Positions 28,012-37,723 of a DNA stretch of 64,000 nucleotides are shown piece after piece. Source of the stretch: Vreelandella aquamarina (GTDB lineage Bacteria; Pseudomonadota; Gammaproteobacteria; Pseudomonadales; Halomonadaceae); the NCBI RefSeq assembly GCF_020075495.1, contig NZ_JABYQT010000006.1, forward strand, positions 1-64,000, read 5' to 3'. Under the pieces are notes generated by a model. It was given only the letters and a program-made list of their open reading frames with translations, did no database searches and was not told where the DNA came from. Each line of letters begins with the position of its first letter. Position 1 is the stretch's first letter. The position numbers and the translations under genes were made by a program.

Positions 28012-29091
28012 TCAAGAGCGCGGCAACCACCCGGCAAGCTCGTTATTGATCACGTCCATCAAGGCATCTATATGATCGTCACGATCATTCAAGCACGGAA
28101 TATAGCTGAACGTTTCTCCACCAGCAGCCATGAAGCTGTCATGAATTTCCTCCTTGATCTCCTCGAGCGTTTCAACACAATCGGCGGAAAACGCAGGCGA
28201 CATGATGGCGATGTGCTTATGCCCCTGCCTGGCAAGCGTCGCTACGTGTTCAACGGTTTGTGGACCGACCCACTTTTCAGGTCCAAACTGAGACTGAAAT
28301 GCCGTATCGATCTCTTCCATGTCAAAACCTAGCGCCTCGCGCAGCAGGCGCGTAGTTTTCTGGCACTGGCAGTGGTAGGGATCGCCTTCCAGCAGGTAGC
28401 GCTCCGGTACACCATGATAGCTTGCTACCAGCTTGGTGGGCCGCGTCTCAAGCTGGCGGTATACGTCGGTGACCGAATTGGCGAGCGCCTTTATATACGA
28501 GGGCTGATCAAAATAGGCAGGCACCGTGCGAATCGAGGGTTGCCACTTCATCGTCATCAGGGCACGAAACGCCTCATCATTCGCCGTCGCCGTCGTGGGC
28601 GAGCCATACTGAGGATAGAGCGGAAAGAAGACAATGCGCTCGCAGCCTTTCTCCTTCATGCGCTTGAGCACGCTTTTGGTCGAAGGGTTGCCATAGCGCA
28701 TGCAGAAATCGACGTCGACACTATCGCCGTACAGTGCTTTCAACCGCTCGGTGAGCTTTTCGGTCTGGGCGCGGGTAATGGTCAACAGCGGACTTTCGTC
28801 TTTTTCGGTGTTCCAGATTCCCTTGTACGCCCTGCCCGACGAGAAAGGCCGCTTGGTCAAGATGATCAGCTGCAAAAGCGGCTGCCACTTCCAGCTTGCG
28901 TAATCGACCACCCGCTTGTCGGACAGAAACTCGCTCAGATAACGGCGCATGGACCAATAGTCGGTAGCATCGGGCGTGCCTAGATTGGCCACCACCACAC
29001 CTACCTTGGCGCGCGGCACGCCTGGATGGTCACCAGGGGCATGGGCCAGACGGCCTTCGCCCGGTTGAACCAGTTTAACGCTATCGGTCAT
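28012..29091 (-). CDS. hemH: Ferrochelatase
   Basis: 359 aa. Inserts Fe2+ into protoporphyrin IX, the last step of haem b synthesis. The family blocks are VANLGTPDATDYWSMRRYLS, the catalytic His in LVASYHGVPERYL, and the second metal-site region SPAFSADCVETLEEI with its conserved Glu. Length fits bacterial cytoplasmic or membrane-associated HemH. It is divergent from the DCC-family gene. Confidence 0.96.
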   Translation of the reverse strand: MTDSVKLVQPGEGRLAHAPGDHPGVPRAKVGVVVANLGTPDATDYWSMRRYLSEFLSDKRVVDYASWKWQPLLQLIILTKRPFSSGRAYKGIWNTEKDESPLLTITRAQTEKLTERLKALYGDSVDVDFCMRYGNPSTKSVLKRMKEKGCERIVFFPLYPQYGSPTTATANDEAFRALMTMKWQPSIRTVPAYFDQPSYIKALANSVTDVYRQLETRPTKLVASYHGVPERYLLEGDPYHCQCQKTTRLLREALGFDMEEIDTAFQSQFGPEKWVGPQTVEHVATLARQGHKHIAIMSPAFSADCVETLEEIKEEIHDSFMAAGGETFSYIPCLNDRDDHIDALMDVINNELAGWLPRS

Positions 29092-29201
29092 TACGCTTAC
29101 TCCAACAAGACGGCTTTATAAGGGAAATCCTACCACTTTTCCGCAAAGTCGCGGCATAAAGTTATACTATCAACACCATTTGTATAACATCGGCCAAACA
29201 C

Positions 29202-29606
29202 ATGTCCAAGCTATCTCCCCTTCACGCTAGCGCCCCTGTGACCCTTTATCATGACGGCCACTGCCCCTTCTGCCAGTGGGAGGTGGCGTGGTTACAAAAG
29301 CACCGCCATCGTGAGCGCATCAGGCTTGTGGATATTCAGGAAGAAGGATTTAACGCGGCAGCTACCAACCGCACGTTCGAGGAGCTGATGGGTCAGCTGC
29401 ATCTAAAGGACAGCAATGGAAACTGGTACATAGAGATGGATGCCAGCCGGGCCCTGTATGCAGTTCTAGGCTACCGGCGGCTGGTAAGACTTTCCTGCTT
29501 ACCGGGCCTGCAAGGCGTGATGAATGCAGGCTACCGTTTCTTTGCCCGTCGCCGAATTCGACTTGGGCGGTGGTGGGTTAAACGTCGCAGCAGCGACGGC
29601 TGGTGA
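29202..29606 (+). CDS. DCC-family thiol-disulfide oxidoreductase
   Basis: 134 aa. The DCC motif is DGHCPFC (Asp18, Cys21, Cys24) in VTLYHDGHCPFCQWEVAWLQ, with VDIQEEGF after it, typical of DUF393. No signal peptide, and the C-terminus is very basic (FARRRIRLGRWWVKRRSS). A thioredoxin-like redox role is predicted; the partner is unknown. Confidence 0.88.
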   Translation: MSKLSPLHASAPVTLYHDGHCPFCQWEVAWLQKHRHRERIRLVDIQEEGFNAAATNRTFEELMGQLHLKDSNGNWYIEMDASRALYAVLGYRRLVRLSCLPGLQGVMNAGYRFFARRRIRLGRWWVKRRSSDGW

Positions 29607-29665
29607 GTGGACAAGCATACCGCTTGGGGATGCTTACGCTTCTTTCTTGAACCATGCCCTGGTAA

Positions 29666-29968
29666 TCAGAATACCAGCGGCATGCGCGAGGTCAGCGGTT
29701 CGCTGTAGTGAGCATCGCGGCCGACCATTTCGTCATGGGGCACGTGCTGCACCAGGTAAGCCCGGTGAATGCCCGCGCGCTTGAGCTCCAGATAGATATC
29801 ATCGAGCGAGCGAAACATGATGGGCTTGCTACGCTGAGTAAGCATATGCCGCTTGCCTTCCACATCTTCCAGTTCAAGCTGATAAAAACCGCTACCCGAA
29901 TGCGTAATAACGCGAATTTCGAAATTGTCGTGGCTATCGACGAACTGCTTCAGCGCTTTCAGTTCCAT
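29666..29968 (-). CDS. DUF6482-like small conserved protein
   Basis: 100 aa, no signal or membrane segment. Contains FEIRVITHSGSGFYQLELED and MFRSLDDIYLELKRAGIHRA with a Tyr/His-rich end, resembling the DUF6482 family of marine gammaproteobacteria (from memory). AGGAGG precedes the ATG. Function unknown. Confidence 0.7.
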   Translation of the reverse strand: MELKALKQFVDSHDNFEIRVITHSGSGFYQLELEDVEGKRHMLTQRSKPIMFRSLDDIYLELKRAGIHRAYLVQHVPHDEMVGRDAHYSEPLTSRMPLVF

Positions 29969-30113
29969 GGTTCCCTCCTGTTATTGAATCAATCAACAGG
30001 GCACAGCATGACCATGCCCTATTACATTCCTGTTACCTTACCTTGGCACTACTTACTCAAGACGGCAACTTTTCAGGAGGGTTCCTGACCACTAACGCAA
30101 CAAAAGGGTCGGA

Positions 30114-30407
30114 TTATTGATATTCGGAAGGGTCTATCGCCTTGCCCAATGAGTTGCGGTCAATCCAGTTGCCGCCCTTGGTTTCCTTGTAGCGAAATAC
30201 CACCCTGTCGCCTACCGCCACCGGAAGCTCGGCATCTTCTGTCTGGTAGCTATACTTCTCGCCTTCCACAACCAGAAAGTAGCGATACAGGTCGGGCATG
30301 CCCAGCCACTCCTTGAAGGGCCCTTCCCGCTCCAGTTCCTGAAGTTCACCGCGCCCTTCAAGCTTGGGAAGACGCTGACGATTACCACGCCGAAAACCAC
30401 CTGCCAT
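30114..30407 (-). CDS. Conserved hypothetical protein
   Basis: 97 aa, not recognised. The N-terminus is basic (GGFRRGNRQRLPK), followed by LYRYFLVVEGEKYSYQTED and DRVVFRYKETKGGNW, which suggests a small beta-barrel. GGGAG precedes the ATG. It lies 68 bp after the dnaB start on the same strand. Confidence 0.6.
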   Translation of the reverse strand: MAGGFRRGNRQRLPKLEGRGELQELEREGPFKEWLGMPDLYRYFLVVEGEKYSYQTEDAELPVAVGDRVVFRYKETKGGNWIDRNSLGKAIDPSEYQ

Positions 30408-30475
30408 GTAGTACTCCCGTTGTTTCGATATTCTCTATTTCGCCAAGGTGCTGCCAACAGCCCTCGGCCCTTGCA

Positions 30476-31861
30476 TCAATCGCCGAAGGCCTCACCGTAA
30501 CTATCGGGGGCAAGGTCTTCAAAGCGGGTATATTTGCCGATGAACGCCATATGCACCGTGCCGATAGGCCCGTTACGCTGCTTGCCGATGATCAGTTCGG
30601 CCAAGCCCTGGTTGTCGGGGTTATCCCGGTTATAGACCTCGTCCCGGTAGACGAAGGCGATGACGTCCGCATCCTGCTCGATGGCGCCGGATTCACGCAA
30701 GTCCGACATGACGGGACGCTTGTTGGGACGCTGCTCAAGCGAGCGGTTGAGCTGCGAAAGCGCGACTACCGGACAATTGAACTCTTTTGCCAAACCTTTC
30801 AGCGAGCGCGAAATTTCCGAAATCTCGCCGGTACGGTTTTCCGCAAAGCCCGGGATCTGCATCAACTGCAGGTAGTCGATCATGATCAGCGCCATGTTGC
30901 CGTGCTCGCGCACCACGCGGCGCAGCCGCGAACGCATTTCGTTGGGCGAAAGTGCGGCGGTGTCATCGATGAACAGCTGCTTGTCTTTCAACAGATTGAC
31001 CGCCGAGGTGAGACGCGGCCAATCCTCGTCTTCGAGCTGTCCCGAGCGCACGCGGGTCTGGTCGATACGTCCAAGCGATGACAGCACCCTGAGCATCAGC
31101 GATTCGGCCGGCATCTCCATGGAGAACACCATGACAGGCTTGTCGCTTGAAATGACGGCGTGCTCCACCAGGTTCATGGCGAAGGTGGTCTTGCCCATGG
31201 AGGGGCGTCCGGCAATGATCACCAGATCCGAGGGTTGCAAACCCGAGGTCATCTCATCGAGGTCCCGAAACCCCGTCGAAAGGCCGGTCATCTCGCCTTT
31301 CAGATTGAACAGCTCGTCGATGCGGTCGACGGCCTTGGTCAGTAGATCGCTCATGCCGATAGGCCCACCTGTCTTGGGGCGCTCTTCGGCAATCTGGAAC
31401 ACTAGCCGCTCGGCTTCGTTGAGCAGCTCATCGGCAGGTCGGCCCTGGGGGGCAAAGGCACCTTCAGCAATCTGATTGGCAGCCCGAATGAGCTTTCGAA
31501 GCGTTGCCCGCTCGCGCACGATATCGGCATAGGCGCGAATGTTGCTCGCCGACGGCGTATTGCGGGCAAGCTCGGCAAGAAAGGACAAGCCACCCACGGT
31601 ATCCAGATGATCCCGGGCCTCGAGTGCCTCGGACAGCGTGATGACGTCCAGCGGCTGACCCGACTCTGCCAGGTGAATCATGACGTTGAACACCAGCCGG
31701 TGCTCATAACGATAGAAATCGTCTGCCACCAGACGCTCGGAGACGCTGTCCCACGCCTGGTTATCCAGCATCAGCCCGCCAAGCACCGACTGCTCCGCCT
31801 CCAGCGAATGCGGCGGCAGCTTGATCGCTGCCGTTTCCTGATCAGCAGAAGGCTGGTCCAT
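30476..31861 (-). CDS. dnaB: Replicative DNA helicase DnaB
   Basis: 461 aa hexameric 5'-3' helicase of the replication fork. The N-terminal domain starts LPPHSLEAEQSVLGGLMLDN. The RecA-like domain has Walker A AGRPSMGKTTFAMN, Walker B LIMIDYLQLM and the C-terminal arginine-finger segment. No intein. It follows the ribosomal protein cluster, as in many gammaproteobacteria. Confidence 0.97.
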   Translation of the reverse strand: MDQPSADQETAAIKLPPHSLEAEQSVLGGLMLDNQAWDSVSERLVADDFYRYEHRLVFNVMIHLAESGQPLDVITLSEALEARDHLDTVGGLSFLAELARNTPSASNIRAYADIVRERATLRKLIRAANQIAEGAFAPQGRPADELLNEAERLVFQIAEERPKTGGPIGMSDLLTKAVDRIDELFNLKGEMTGLSTGFRDLDEMTSGLQPSDLVIIAGRPSMGKTTFAMNLVEHAVISSDKPVMVFSMEMPAESLMLRVLSSLGRIDQTRVRSGQLEDEDWPRLTSAVNLLKDKQLFIDDTAALSPNEMRSRLRRVVREHGNMALIMIDYLQLMQIPGFAENRTGEISEISRSLKGLAKEFNCPVVALSQLNRSLEQRPNKRPVMSDLRESGAIEQDADVIAFVYRDEVYNRDNPDNQGLAELIIGKQRNGPIGTVHMAFIGKYTRFEDLAPDSYGEAFGD

Positions 31862-32038
31862 CGCGAGCTCCTTTCAATAGTGCAGCATAGCCGATAAGGC
31901 CACTATCTTAATCGGCCAGCGCGCGCCTAACTAGCGGCTGACCATCCCGATGTACGACATGTCTAAACACCCTGCCTCCGGCCAGACGAGGCGCTTGGAC
32001 ATGACTCGACAATACAAAGGATACACAACAGAAATAAC

Positions 32039-32067
32039 AAAGGGCGCGGGATAACCCCGCGCCCTTT
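32039..32067 (-). terminator. Terminator after rplI
   Basis: Perfect 12-bp stem AAAGGGCGCGGG/CCCGCGCCCTTT with a five-base loop, 26 bp after the rplI stop. A short T-rich stretch follows on each strand. Confidence 0.85.
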
Positions 32068-32092
32068 TAGGCGTCAATAGCCGAAGCAGAGG

Positions 32093-32539
32093 TTACTCTG
32101 CGACAACTACCACGCGTACAACGGCGTCCACTTCTGCATGCAGGTGGAGGTCGATGTCGTATTCGCCAGTTTGACGAATCGGGCCTTGCGGCATGCGCAC
32201 TTCGCTCTTGGCAACGTCGATGCCGGCAGAGGAAATAGCGTCGGCCAGGTCGCGCGGACCGATAGAGCCAAACAGCTTGCCTTCGTCGCCAGCCTTGGAC
32301 ACCAGAGACAGCTCGATGTCGTTCAGCTGTTCAGCGCGCGCCTGGGCTTCCGCCTTGCGCTCAGCGGCTTGAGCTTCGAGCTCGGCACGCTGTGTTTCAA
32401 ACGCTTCAACGTTTTCCTTGGTAGCCGGTACGGCCAAGCCGTAAGGTACCAGGTAGTTACGTCCATAACCGGGCTTGACAGTGACCTTGTCACCCAGGCC
32501 GCCCAGCTTACCAATGTTGTCGAGCAGAATGACTTCCAT
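32093..32539 (-). CDS. rplI: 50S ribosomal protein L9
   Basis: 148 aa. N-terminal RNA-binding domain [36 protein letters not shown], the long connecting helix and the C-terminal domain with [16 protein letters not shown]. Length is that of E. coli L9 (149 aa). Last gene of the rpsF operon. Confidence 0.98.
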   Translation of the reverse strand: MEVILLDNIGKLGGLGDKVTVKPGYGRNYLVPYGLAVPATKENVEAFETQRAELEAQAAERKAEAQARAEQLNDIELSLVSKAGDEGKLFGSIGPRDLADAISSAGIDVAKSEVRMPQGPIRQTGEYDIDLHLHAEVDAVVRVVVVAE

Positions 32540-32554
32540 CTCGTAAACCTCTTG

Positions 32555-33406
32555 TCAGTTGCCGCGGGCAAGGCGTGCGCGAATGTTCGCGAATGTATCA
32601 ATCAGCCCCAACAGCAGCACAATGAGAATCGTGGGCCAGGTCATGATCAGCAGCACATAAAATGCCACCAGCCACAGCCCGTTCATCCCCTTTAATCCAA
32701 TAAACCCGTGCACCAACGCAACGCCAGCCACCAGTAGCGGAATCCAGCCAAGCACTGCCAGCGAATGGGCCCCAAGCATCATGCCTGCCACGCAAAGTGC
32801 TGCCAGTATGGCAAGCTCTTTCGGGGCCAGGCGCAACGCATGGAACTCTTCACGAAAGCCGCCCGGATTATACAATCCGGCCTGCCAGCTTCGTGCCAGC
32901 GCCAAGCATGCAATAGCCGCGACCAGCACCACAAGCCCCGTGACGCCGCCTACCACGATGGTAGCCAGCATCTGGGTATCGTAACCCTGGCTTGCCAGCT
33001 CCGTGAGCATGCGGTCAACGTCCGATGAACCTTGACGCAGTTGCTCGAGCATCAGCTCCGTACCGCCAGGCGGGCTAAAAATGCCTAGCTGGATCATGGC
33101 TGCGGCCACCAGGGTGCCCACAATCATGGATTCGCTCCAGCGCATCCTTTCACGCAGGATGACCGCCATCAGCGTTACCAGCAGTACGCTGGTAAGCGGA
33201 ATCACGTCTCCCTGCGACCACCAGAAACCTGCCGGTAGTGCGGCTGCAATAATGACCGGAAGCGCAGGCGCGAAGCCCTTGCGCAGCGTCACCAAGGCAG
33301 CGATGGCCGCTCCCAGCCAGAACAGCCATGGCACCAGCGTTGCCAGTGCTGCCCCGCCTGCGGCGTAAGGCAGCCCTCGCATCAGCCATCTTGCCAGTGC
33401 CAGCAT
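32555..33406 (-). CDS. DUF2232-like multi-spanning membrane protein
   Basis: 283 aa from the ATG at 33406; a GTG directly before it is an equal alternative. About eight hydrophobic helices and no polar domain. Its place between rpsR and rplI is shared with other gammaproteobacteria such as Pseudomonas. The pattern and position fit the YybS-like DUF2232 family, of unknown transport or membrane role. Only 12 bp after rpsR and 15 bp before rplI, so co-transcribed. Confidence 0.8.
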   Translation of the reverse strand: MLALARWLMRGLPYAAGGAALATLVPWLFWLGAAIAALVTLRKGFAPALPVIIAAALPAGFWWSQGDVIPLTSVLLVTLMAVILRERMRWSESMIVGTLVAAAMIQLGIFSPPGGTELMLEQLRQGSSDVDRMLTELASQGYDTQMLATIVVGGVTGLVVLVAAIACLALARSWQAGLYNPGGFREEFHALRLAPKELAILAALCVAGMMLGAHSLAVLGWIPLLVAGVALVHGFIGLKGMNGLWLVAFYVLLIMTWPTILIVLLLGLIDTFANIRARLARGN

Positions 33407-33418
33407 CACGTGAGGCGC

Positions 33419-33646
33419 TTACTGGTGGCTATCGGAGTAGGGCAGCAGCGCCAGGTAGCGCGAGCGCTTGATAGCAGTCGCCAGCTGACGCTGGTAGCGT
33501 GCTTTGGTACCGGTGATACGGCTTGGAACAATCTTGCCGGTTTCGGTAATGTAAGCTTTCAGAGTGTCCAGATCTTTATAGTCGATCTGCTTGACGCCTT
33601 CGGCAGTGAAGCGGCAAAACTTACGGCGACGGAAAAAACGTGCCAT
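33419..33646 (-). CDS. rpsR: 30S ribosomal protein S18
   Basis: 75 aa, [20 protein letters not shown] start and [20 protein letters not shown] core, as in E. coli S18 (75 aa). It binds S6 on the 30S platform. Confidence 0.98.
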   Translation of the reverse strand: MARFFRRRKFCRFTAEGVKQIDYKDLDTLKAYITETGKIVPSRITGTKARYQRQLATAIKRSRYLALLPYSDSHQ

Positions 33647-33679
33647 GGATTAGCTCCTTAAAACGTGCAGTGGATAGAA

Positions 33680-34078
33680 TCAGGCAGTTTCGACTTCTGA
33701 ATCTGAGTCAGATTCAGCATCGGCACGCGACTTGTCTTCGCGGCGCGGACGCTTCTCTTCTGCCGGTTTCATCATCGGGGAAGCTTCGGTAACCGCTTCC
33801 TTGCAGCGAACAACCAGGCTGCGGATGATGGCATCGTTGAAGCGGAAGATGTTCTCGATTTCTTCGAGCGTCTCGCCAGTACATTCAACGTTCATCAGCA
33901 CGTAGTGAGCTTTGTGGATCTTGTTGATCGGGTAAGCCAGGTGACGACGGCCCCAATCTTCCAAGCGATGCACAGTGCCACCGTTTTCGGTAACAATGCT
34001 GGTGTAGCGCTCGACCATAGCCGGCACTTGCTCGCTCTGATCCGGGTGGACCATAAACACGATTTCGTAATGACGCAT
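33680..34078 (-). CDS. rpsF: 30S ribosomal protein S6
   Basis: 132 aa from the ATG at 34078, preceded by [26 protein letters not shown] and [20 protein letters not shown] are the family core. The C-terminus is an acidic, Ser-rich tail ending [11 protein letters not shown]. coli S6 carries Glu residues added by RimK at its own end. Confidence 0.97.
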   Translation of the reverse strand: MRHYEIVFMVHPDQSEQVPAMVERYTSIVTENGGTVHRLEDWGRRHLAYPINKIHKAHYVLMNVECTGETLEEIENIFRFNDAIIRSLVVRCKEAVTEASPMMKPAEEKRPRREDKSRADAESDSDSEVETA

Positions 34079-34231
34079 GGGATCTCCTTGCGGTTTGGCA
34101 GCTTCCGATGTGTGCCCTGGCCAACAGGCAGAGGCGACGACAGGGAAGCAAGGAGTTAGCTGAAATGCACCCAAGGCCGCACCAAGGCAACCGGGGCATC
34201 AAGCAGAACTGGTATTCAGGCAGGGTATGAG

Positions 34232-34265
34232 ACCTGCACCCGTCTGCATACAAACGGGCGCAGGT
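34232..34265 (-). promoter_or_regulatory. Strong hairpin between rlmB and rpsF
   Basis: On the minus-strand RNA, ACCTGCGCCCGT pairs along 12 bp with ACGGGTGCAGGT, using one G-U pair that would be an A-C mismatch in the plus-strand RNA, so it is built for the minus transcript. No T-run follows. It may be an rlmB terminator or part of an rpsF leader; the S6/S18 leader motif was not recognised clearly. Confidence 0.45.
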
Positions 34266-34283
34266 ATTCTAGTGGGCAAGCGG

Positions 34284-35075
34284 TCAACTTGCAAGCTGGC
34301 GCTGGCGTACCGCTTCGAACAGGCAGATGCCGGTTGCCACCGATACGTTCAAGCTTGATACCTGCCCGGCCATCGGCAGCTTGGCCAGGTTATCGCACGC
34401 CTCGCGAGTCAGCCGCCGCATTCCCTTGCCTTCGGCCCCCATGACAAGCGCGGTAGGGCCGGTCATGTCGATCTCGTAGACGCTTGCCTCGGCCTCGCCC
34501 GCCGTGCCGGTAATCCATACGCCGGCGTCCTTGAGCTTGGCAAGCGTGCGCGCGAGGTTGGTGACCTGATAGACCGGCACCACTTCTGCGGCACCGCAGG
34601 CTACCTTGCGCACCGTGGCGTTGAGCGGCGCCGCCTTGTCCTTGGCAACGATCACCCCATGCGCCCCCGCCGCATCGGCGCTGCGCAGGCAGGCCCCGAA
34701 GTTATGCACGTCGGTCACTCCATCCAGTACCAGAAACAGCGGCGGCGTCGACGCCTGCCAGGCGCGCAGCTTAAGCCACAGCGACTCCTCCCCTTCCGGG
34801 GTCAGCGGCGGGCAAAACGCCACCACGCCCTGGTGGGCAGCCCCCTGGGTCAGCTGATCCAGAACATCACGTGGCTGCTCCTTGATACGCGCGCCGCGTG
34901 CCTGCGCCTGGGCAACCACCTCTGCCAGACGGTTGCCCGCCCCCTGCTGCACCCAAAGCTCGCGCGGAGTTTCGCCGCGCTCAAGCAGACTCTGCAGGGC
35001 ATGCATGCCATACACCTGGTCCAATCCACCGGGGGTGCGTAACGTCTGCGCCCCCCGTCGAGATGCTGACTTCAT
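34284..35075 (-). CDS. rlmB: 23S rRNA (guanosine(2251)-2'-O)-methyltransferase
   Basis: 263 aa SpoU-class SPOUT enzyme. N-terminal substrate domain VYGMHALQSLLERGETPREL, then the motifs LDGVTDVHNFGACLRSADAA, ALVMGAEGKGMRRLTREACD and VSSLNVSVATGICLFEAV. Modifies Gm2251 in the peptidyl-transferase P loop. Directly after rnr, as in E. coli. Confidence 0.95.
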   Translation of the reverse strand: MKSASRRGAQTLRTPGGLDQVYGMHALQSLLERGETPRELWVQQGAGNRLAEVVAQAQARGARIKEQPRDVLDQLTQGAAHQGVVAFCPPLTPEGEESLWLKLRAWQASTPPLFLVLDGVTDVHNFGACLRSADAAGAHGVIVAKDKAAPLNATVRKVACGAAEVVPVYQVTNLARTLAKLKDAGVWITGTAGEAEASVYEIDMTGPTALVMGAEGKGMRRLTREACDNLAKLPMAGQVSSLNVSVATGICLFEAVRQRQLAS

Positions 35076-35077
35076 GC

Positions 35078-37477
35078 TCAGCTTCTCCTCGGCGATGACT
35101 GCCGGGTGCGCCGCGGACCGCGACGCGTCGGCGGCTTGTCCTGCTTGGGCGCGGAACCGCTCTTGGCGGCATCAGGCTTGGGCGTATCGCTCCCTTCGTT
35201 ACTGCGGCGTTTGCGCGGCTGACGGCGCGGGCGCGGCTTGTCGTCGGTCAGACTGAAATCGATCTTGCGATCATCCATGTCCACGCGAGCGACCTGAACC
35301 GTGAGGCCGTCACCCAGGCGATAGGTAGTGCCGGTCCGCTCACCTTTCAGGCGATGCTTTTCCGCCTCGTAGTGATAGTAATCCGACGGCAGCGACGTTA
35401 CGTGCACCAGACCTTCCACGAAGAAGGCATCCAGGCGCACGAACAGGCCGAACTGTGTCACCGAGGCGATGGTGCCATCGAAGGTTTCGCCCAGCTTGTC
35501 CGACATGAACTCGCACTTGAGCCAACTCTCGACATCACGGGTGGCCTCGTCGGCACGCCGCTCGGTCATGGAGCAGTGCTCGCCCAGCTCGAGCATCTGC
35601 TCGAAGGTATACGGACACCACTTGCTCGGCGGCTCGACCGGCGCGCCTTCGACCCGCACGACGGTACTGGTCTGGCGCGGCCCACGAATGACCGAGCGAA
35701 TAGCCCGGTGAACCAACAGGTCCGGGTAGCGGCGGATCGGCGACGTGAAGTGCGCATAGGCCTGGTAGGCCAGGCCGAAGTGGCCTTCATTTTGCGGCGA
35801 GTACACGGCCTGATTCATGGAACGCAGCATGACGGTCTGGATGATGTCGGCATCCGGACGACCGGCAATCGCCTCGCGCAGTGCCTGGTAGTCCTGGGGC
35901 GTAGGCAGATCGCCACCGCCCACGGAAAGCCCCAGCTCGTTCAGGAACAGGCGCAGCTTGTCCAGGCGCTCCGGAGTGGGCCGCTCGTGAATACGGTAAA
36001 GCGCCGGCAGGTCGTGCTTGTCCAGAAAACGCGCTGTGGCCACGTTGGCGGCCAGCATGCACTCCTCGATCATCTTGTGCGCGTCGTTGCGCGTGCGCGG
36101 CACGATCTTCTCGATCTTGCGCTCGTCGTTGAAGATGATCGCCGTTTCGGTCGTATCGAAATCGATTGCACCGCGCTCGTCGCGCGCTTCGCGCAGCAGT
36201 TTATACAGTTCGTGCAGGTTCTGCAGCGGCTTGACCAGCTCGCGGTGCTCTTCACGCAGTGAAGCCCCCTCTTCGCTCTCCTCGTCGAGCATCGCCGCCA
36301 CCTTGTTGTAGGTCAGGCGGGCGTGGGAGTTCATCACGGCTTCATAGAACGAGTAACGGCTGATGGCACCGGTCTTGGAGATGTTCATCTCGCACACCAT
36401 GACCAGCCGGTCCACGTGCGGGTTCAGCGAGCACAGGCCGTTGGATAGAAGCTCCGGCAGCATGGGAACGACCTGGCCCGGGAAGTACACCGAGTTGCCC
36501 CGTGTACGCGCCTCGTCATCCAGCGCCGTGCCCGGACGCACGTAGTGGGACACATCAGCGATCGCGACCAGCAGTTTCCAGCTACCCGATTTCGTTTTCC
36601 ACGCGCAGACAGCGTCATCGAAGTCCTTGGCAGACTCGTCATCGATGGTTACCAGCGGGGTGTCGCGCAGATCGACACGGTGCTGCTTGTCTTTCTCGAG
36701 CACTTCGGCAGAAATACCGGATATCTGATCGAGCACCTCCGGCGGGAACTCGGCAGGAATATCGTAACTGCGGATCGCGATATCGATCTCCATGCCGGGA
36801 TCCATGCGCTCACCCAGCACCTCGATCACCTCACCCACCGGCTGAACCCGCGTGGCGGGTTGCTGCACGATTCTGGCCGAAATCACCTGGCCATCCTTCG
36901 CGCCAGCGCAGGCGCTGTGCGGGATGATGATTTCCTGGGTGATACGTGGATTTTCCGGAATCAGAATACCGAACTCGGGCGTGTTGCTGCGATATACGCC
37001 AACCATTGTCTGCGTATTGTGGGCAATCACCTCGGCAATGGTAGCCTCATCGCGCCCGCGGCGGTCGGTCCCACTGACCCGCACCAGCACATGATCGCCA
37101 TGAAAGACACGCCGCATCTGGCGCGGCGGCAGCACGAGATCGGGCTTCTTGCCGTCATCACGCTGCAGAAAGCCGAAGCCGTCACGATGGCCAAGCACCT
37201 TGCCCTTGATCAGATCAAGCTTGTCGATCAGTGCATAGGCACCACGACGGTCGCGCAGCACCTGGCCATCACGCTCCATGGCGGCAAGGCGACGCCTGAT
37301 CGCCTCATGGTGGTCCTCGTCTTCGAGACCCAGCATGCGGCTCATGTTTTCATGGGTGATGGGTTTGCCGTAGCTTTCAAGCGCCGCCAACAGATATTCG
37401 CGGCTGGGCGCCGGGTTGTCGTATTTGTGTGCTTCGCGTTCAGCGTGCGGATCATCACTTAACGTCCAGTACTTCAT
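35078..37477 (-). CDS. rnr: Ribonuclease R
   Basis: 799 aa 3'-5' exoribonuclease able to digest structured RNA. Order: winged-helix domain (about 25-85), two cold-shock domains, the RNB domain with metal-binding Asp in ESAKDFDDAVCAW (about 281-293), an S1 domain (about 645-730) and a Lys/Arg-rich tail. Length and the tail identify RNase R rather than RNase II. Acts in RNA quality control and stress. Confidence 0.97.
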   Translation of the reverse strand: MKYWTLSDDPHAEREAHKYDNPAPSREYLLAALESYGKPITHENMSRMLGLEDEDHHEAIRRRLAAMERDGQVLRDRRGAYALIDKLDLIKGKVLGHRDGFGFLQRDDGKKPDLVLPPRQMRRVFHGDHVLVRVSGTDRRGRDEATIAEVIAHNTQTMVGVYRSNTPEFGILIPENPRITQEIIIPHSACAGAKDGQVISARIVQQPATRVQPVGEVIEVLGERMDPGMEIDIAIRSYDIPAEFPPEVLDQISGISAEVLEKDKQHRVDLRDTPLVTIDDESAKDFDDAVCAWKTKSGSWKLLVAIADVSHYVRPGTALDDEARTRGNSVYFPGQVVPMLPELLSNGLCSLNPHVDRLVMVCEMNISKTGAISRYSFYEAVMNSHARLTYNKVAAMLDEESEEGASLREEHRELVKPLQNLHELYKLLREARDERGAIDFDTTETAIIFNDERKIEKIVPRTRNDAHKMIEECMLAANVATARFLDKHDLPALYRIHERPTPERLDKLRLFLNELGLSVGGGDLPTPQDYQALREAIAGRPDADIIQTVMLRSMNQAVYSPQNEGHFGLAYQAYAHFTSPIRRYPDLLVHRAIRSVIRGPRQTSTVVRVEGAPVEPPSKWCPYTFEQMLELGEHCSMTERRADEATRDVESWLKCEFMSDKLGETFDGTIASVTQFGLFVRLDAFFVEGLVHVTSLPSDYYHYEAEKHRLKGERTGTTYRLGDGLTVQVARVDMDDRKIDFSLTDDKPRPRRQPRKRRSNEGSDTPKPDAAKSGSAPKQDKPPTRRGPRRTRQSSPRRS

Positions 37478-37684
37478 GCAATCAACTTCCTTGATGGCGC
37501 TTTCGGGAGGCAGTGAAAAAGCGCAAACGCCGAGCGTTGCGAGCGAGGGGCTTCAGCTTTCATATGGCTGAAAAATTCAACGTTTTGTTTGGTCATGGAT
37601 GCAGTATAGCGCCGCATGTTCCATGACCCAACCACCTTGAACGGCAATTGTGCTGTTTTAGGTGAGAAAATTAGTTTTCAGGGC

Positions 37685-37712
37685 TTGCATTTAATCGGGA
37701 CACGCGTATCAT
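37685..37712 (+). promoter_or_regulatory. Promoter of the tRNA-Leu array
   Basis: -35 TTGCAT, 16-base spacer, -10 TATCAT, then a GC-rich discriminator (ACGCGCC) as in stringently controlled stable-RNA promoters. It ends 11 bases before the first tRNA. Confidence 0.65.
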
Positions 37713-37723
37713 ACGCGCCACTT

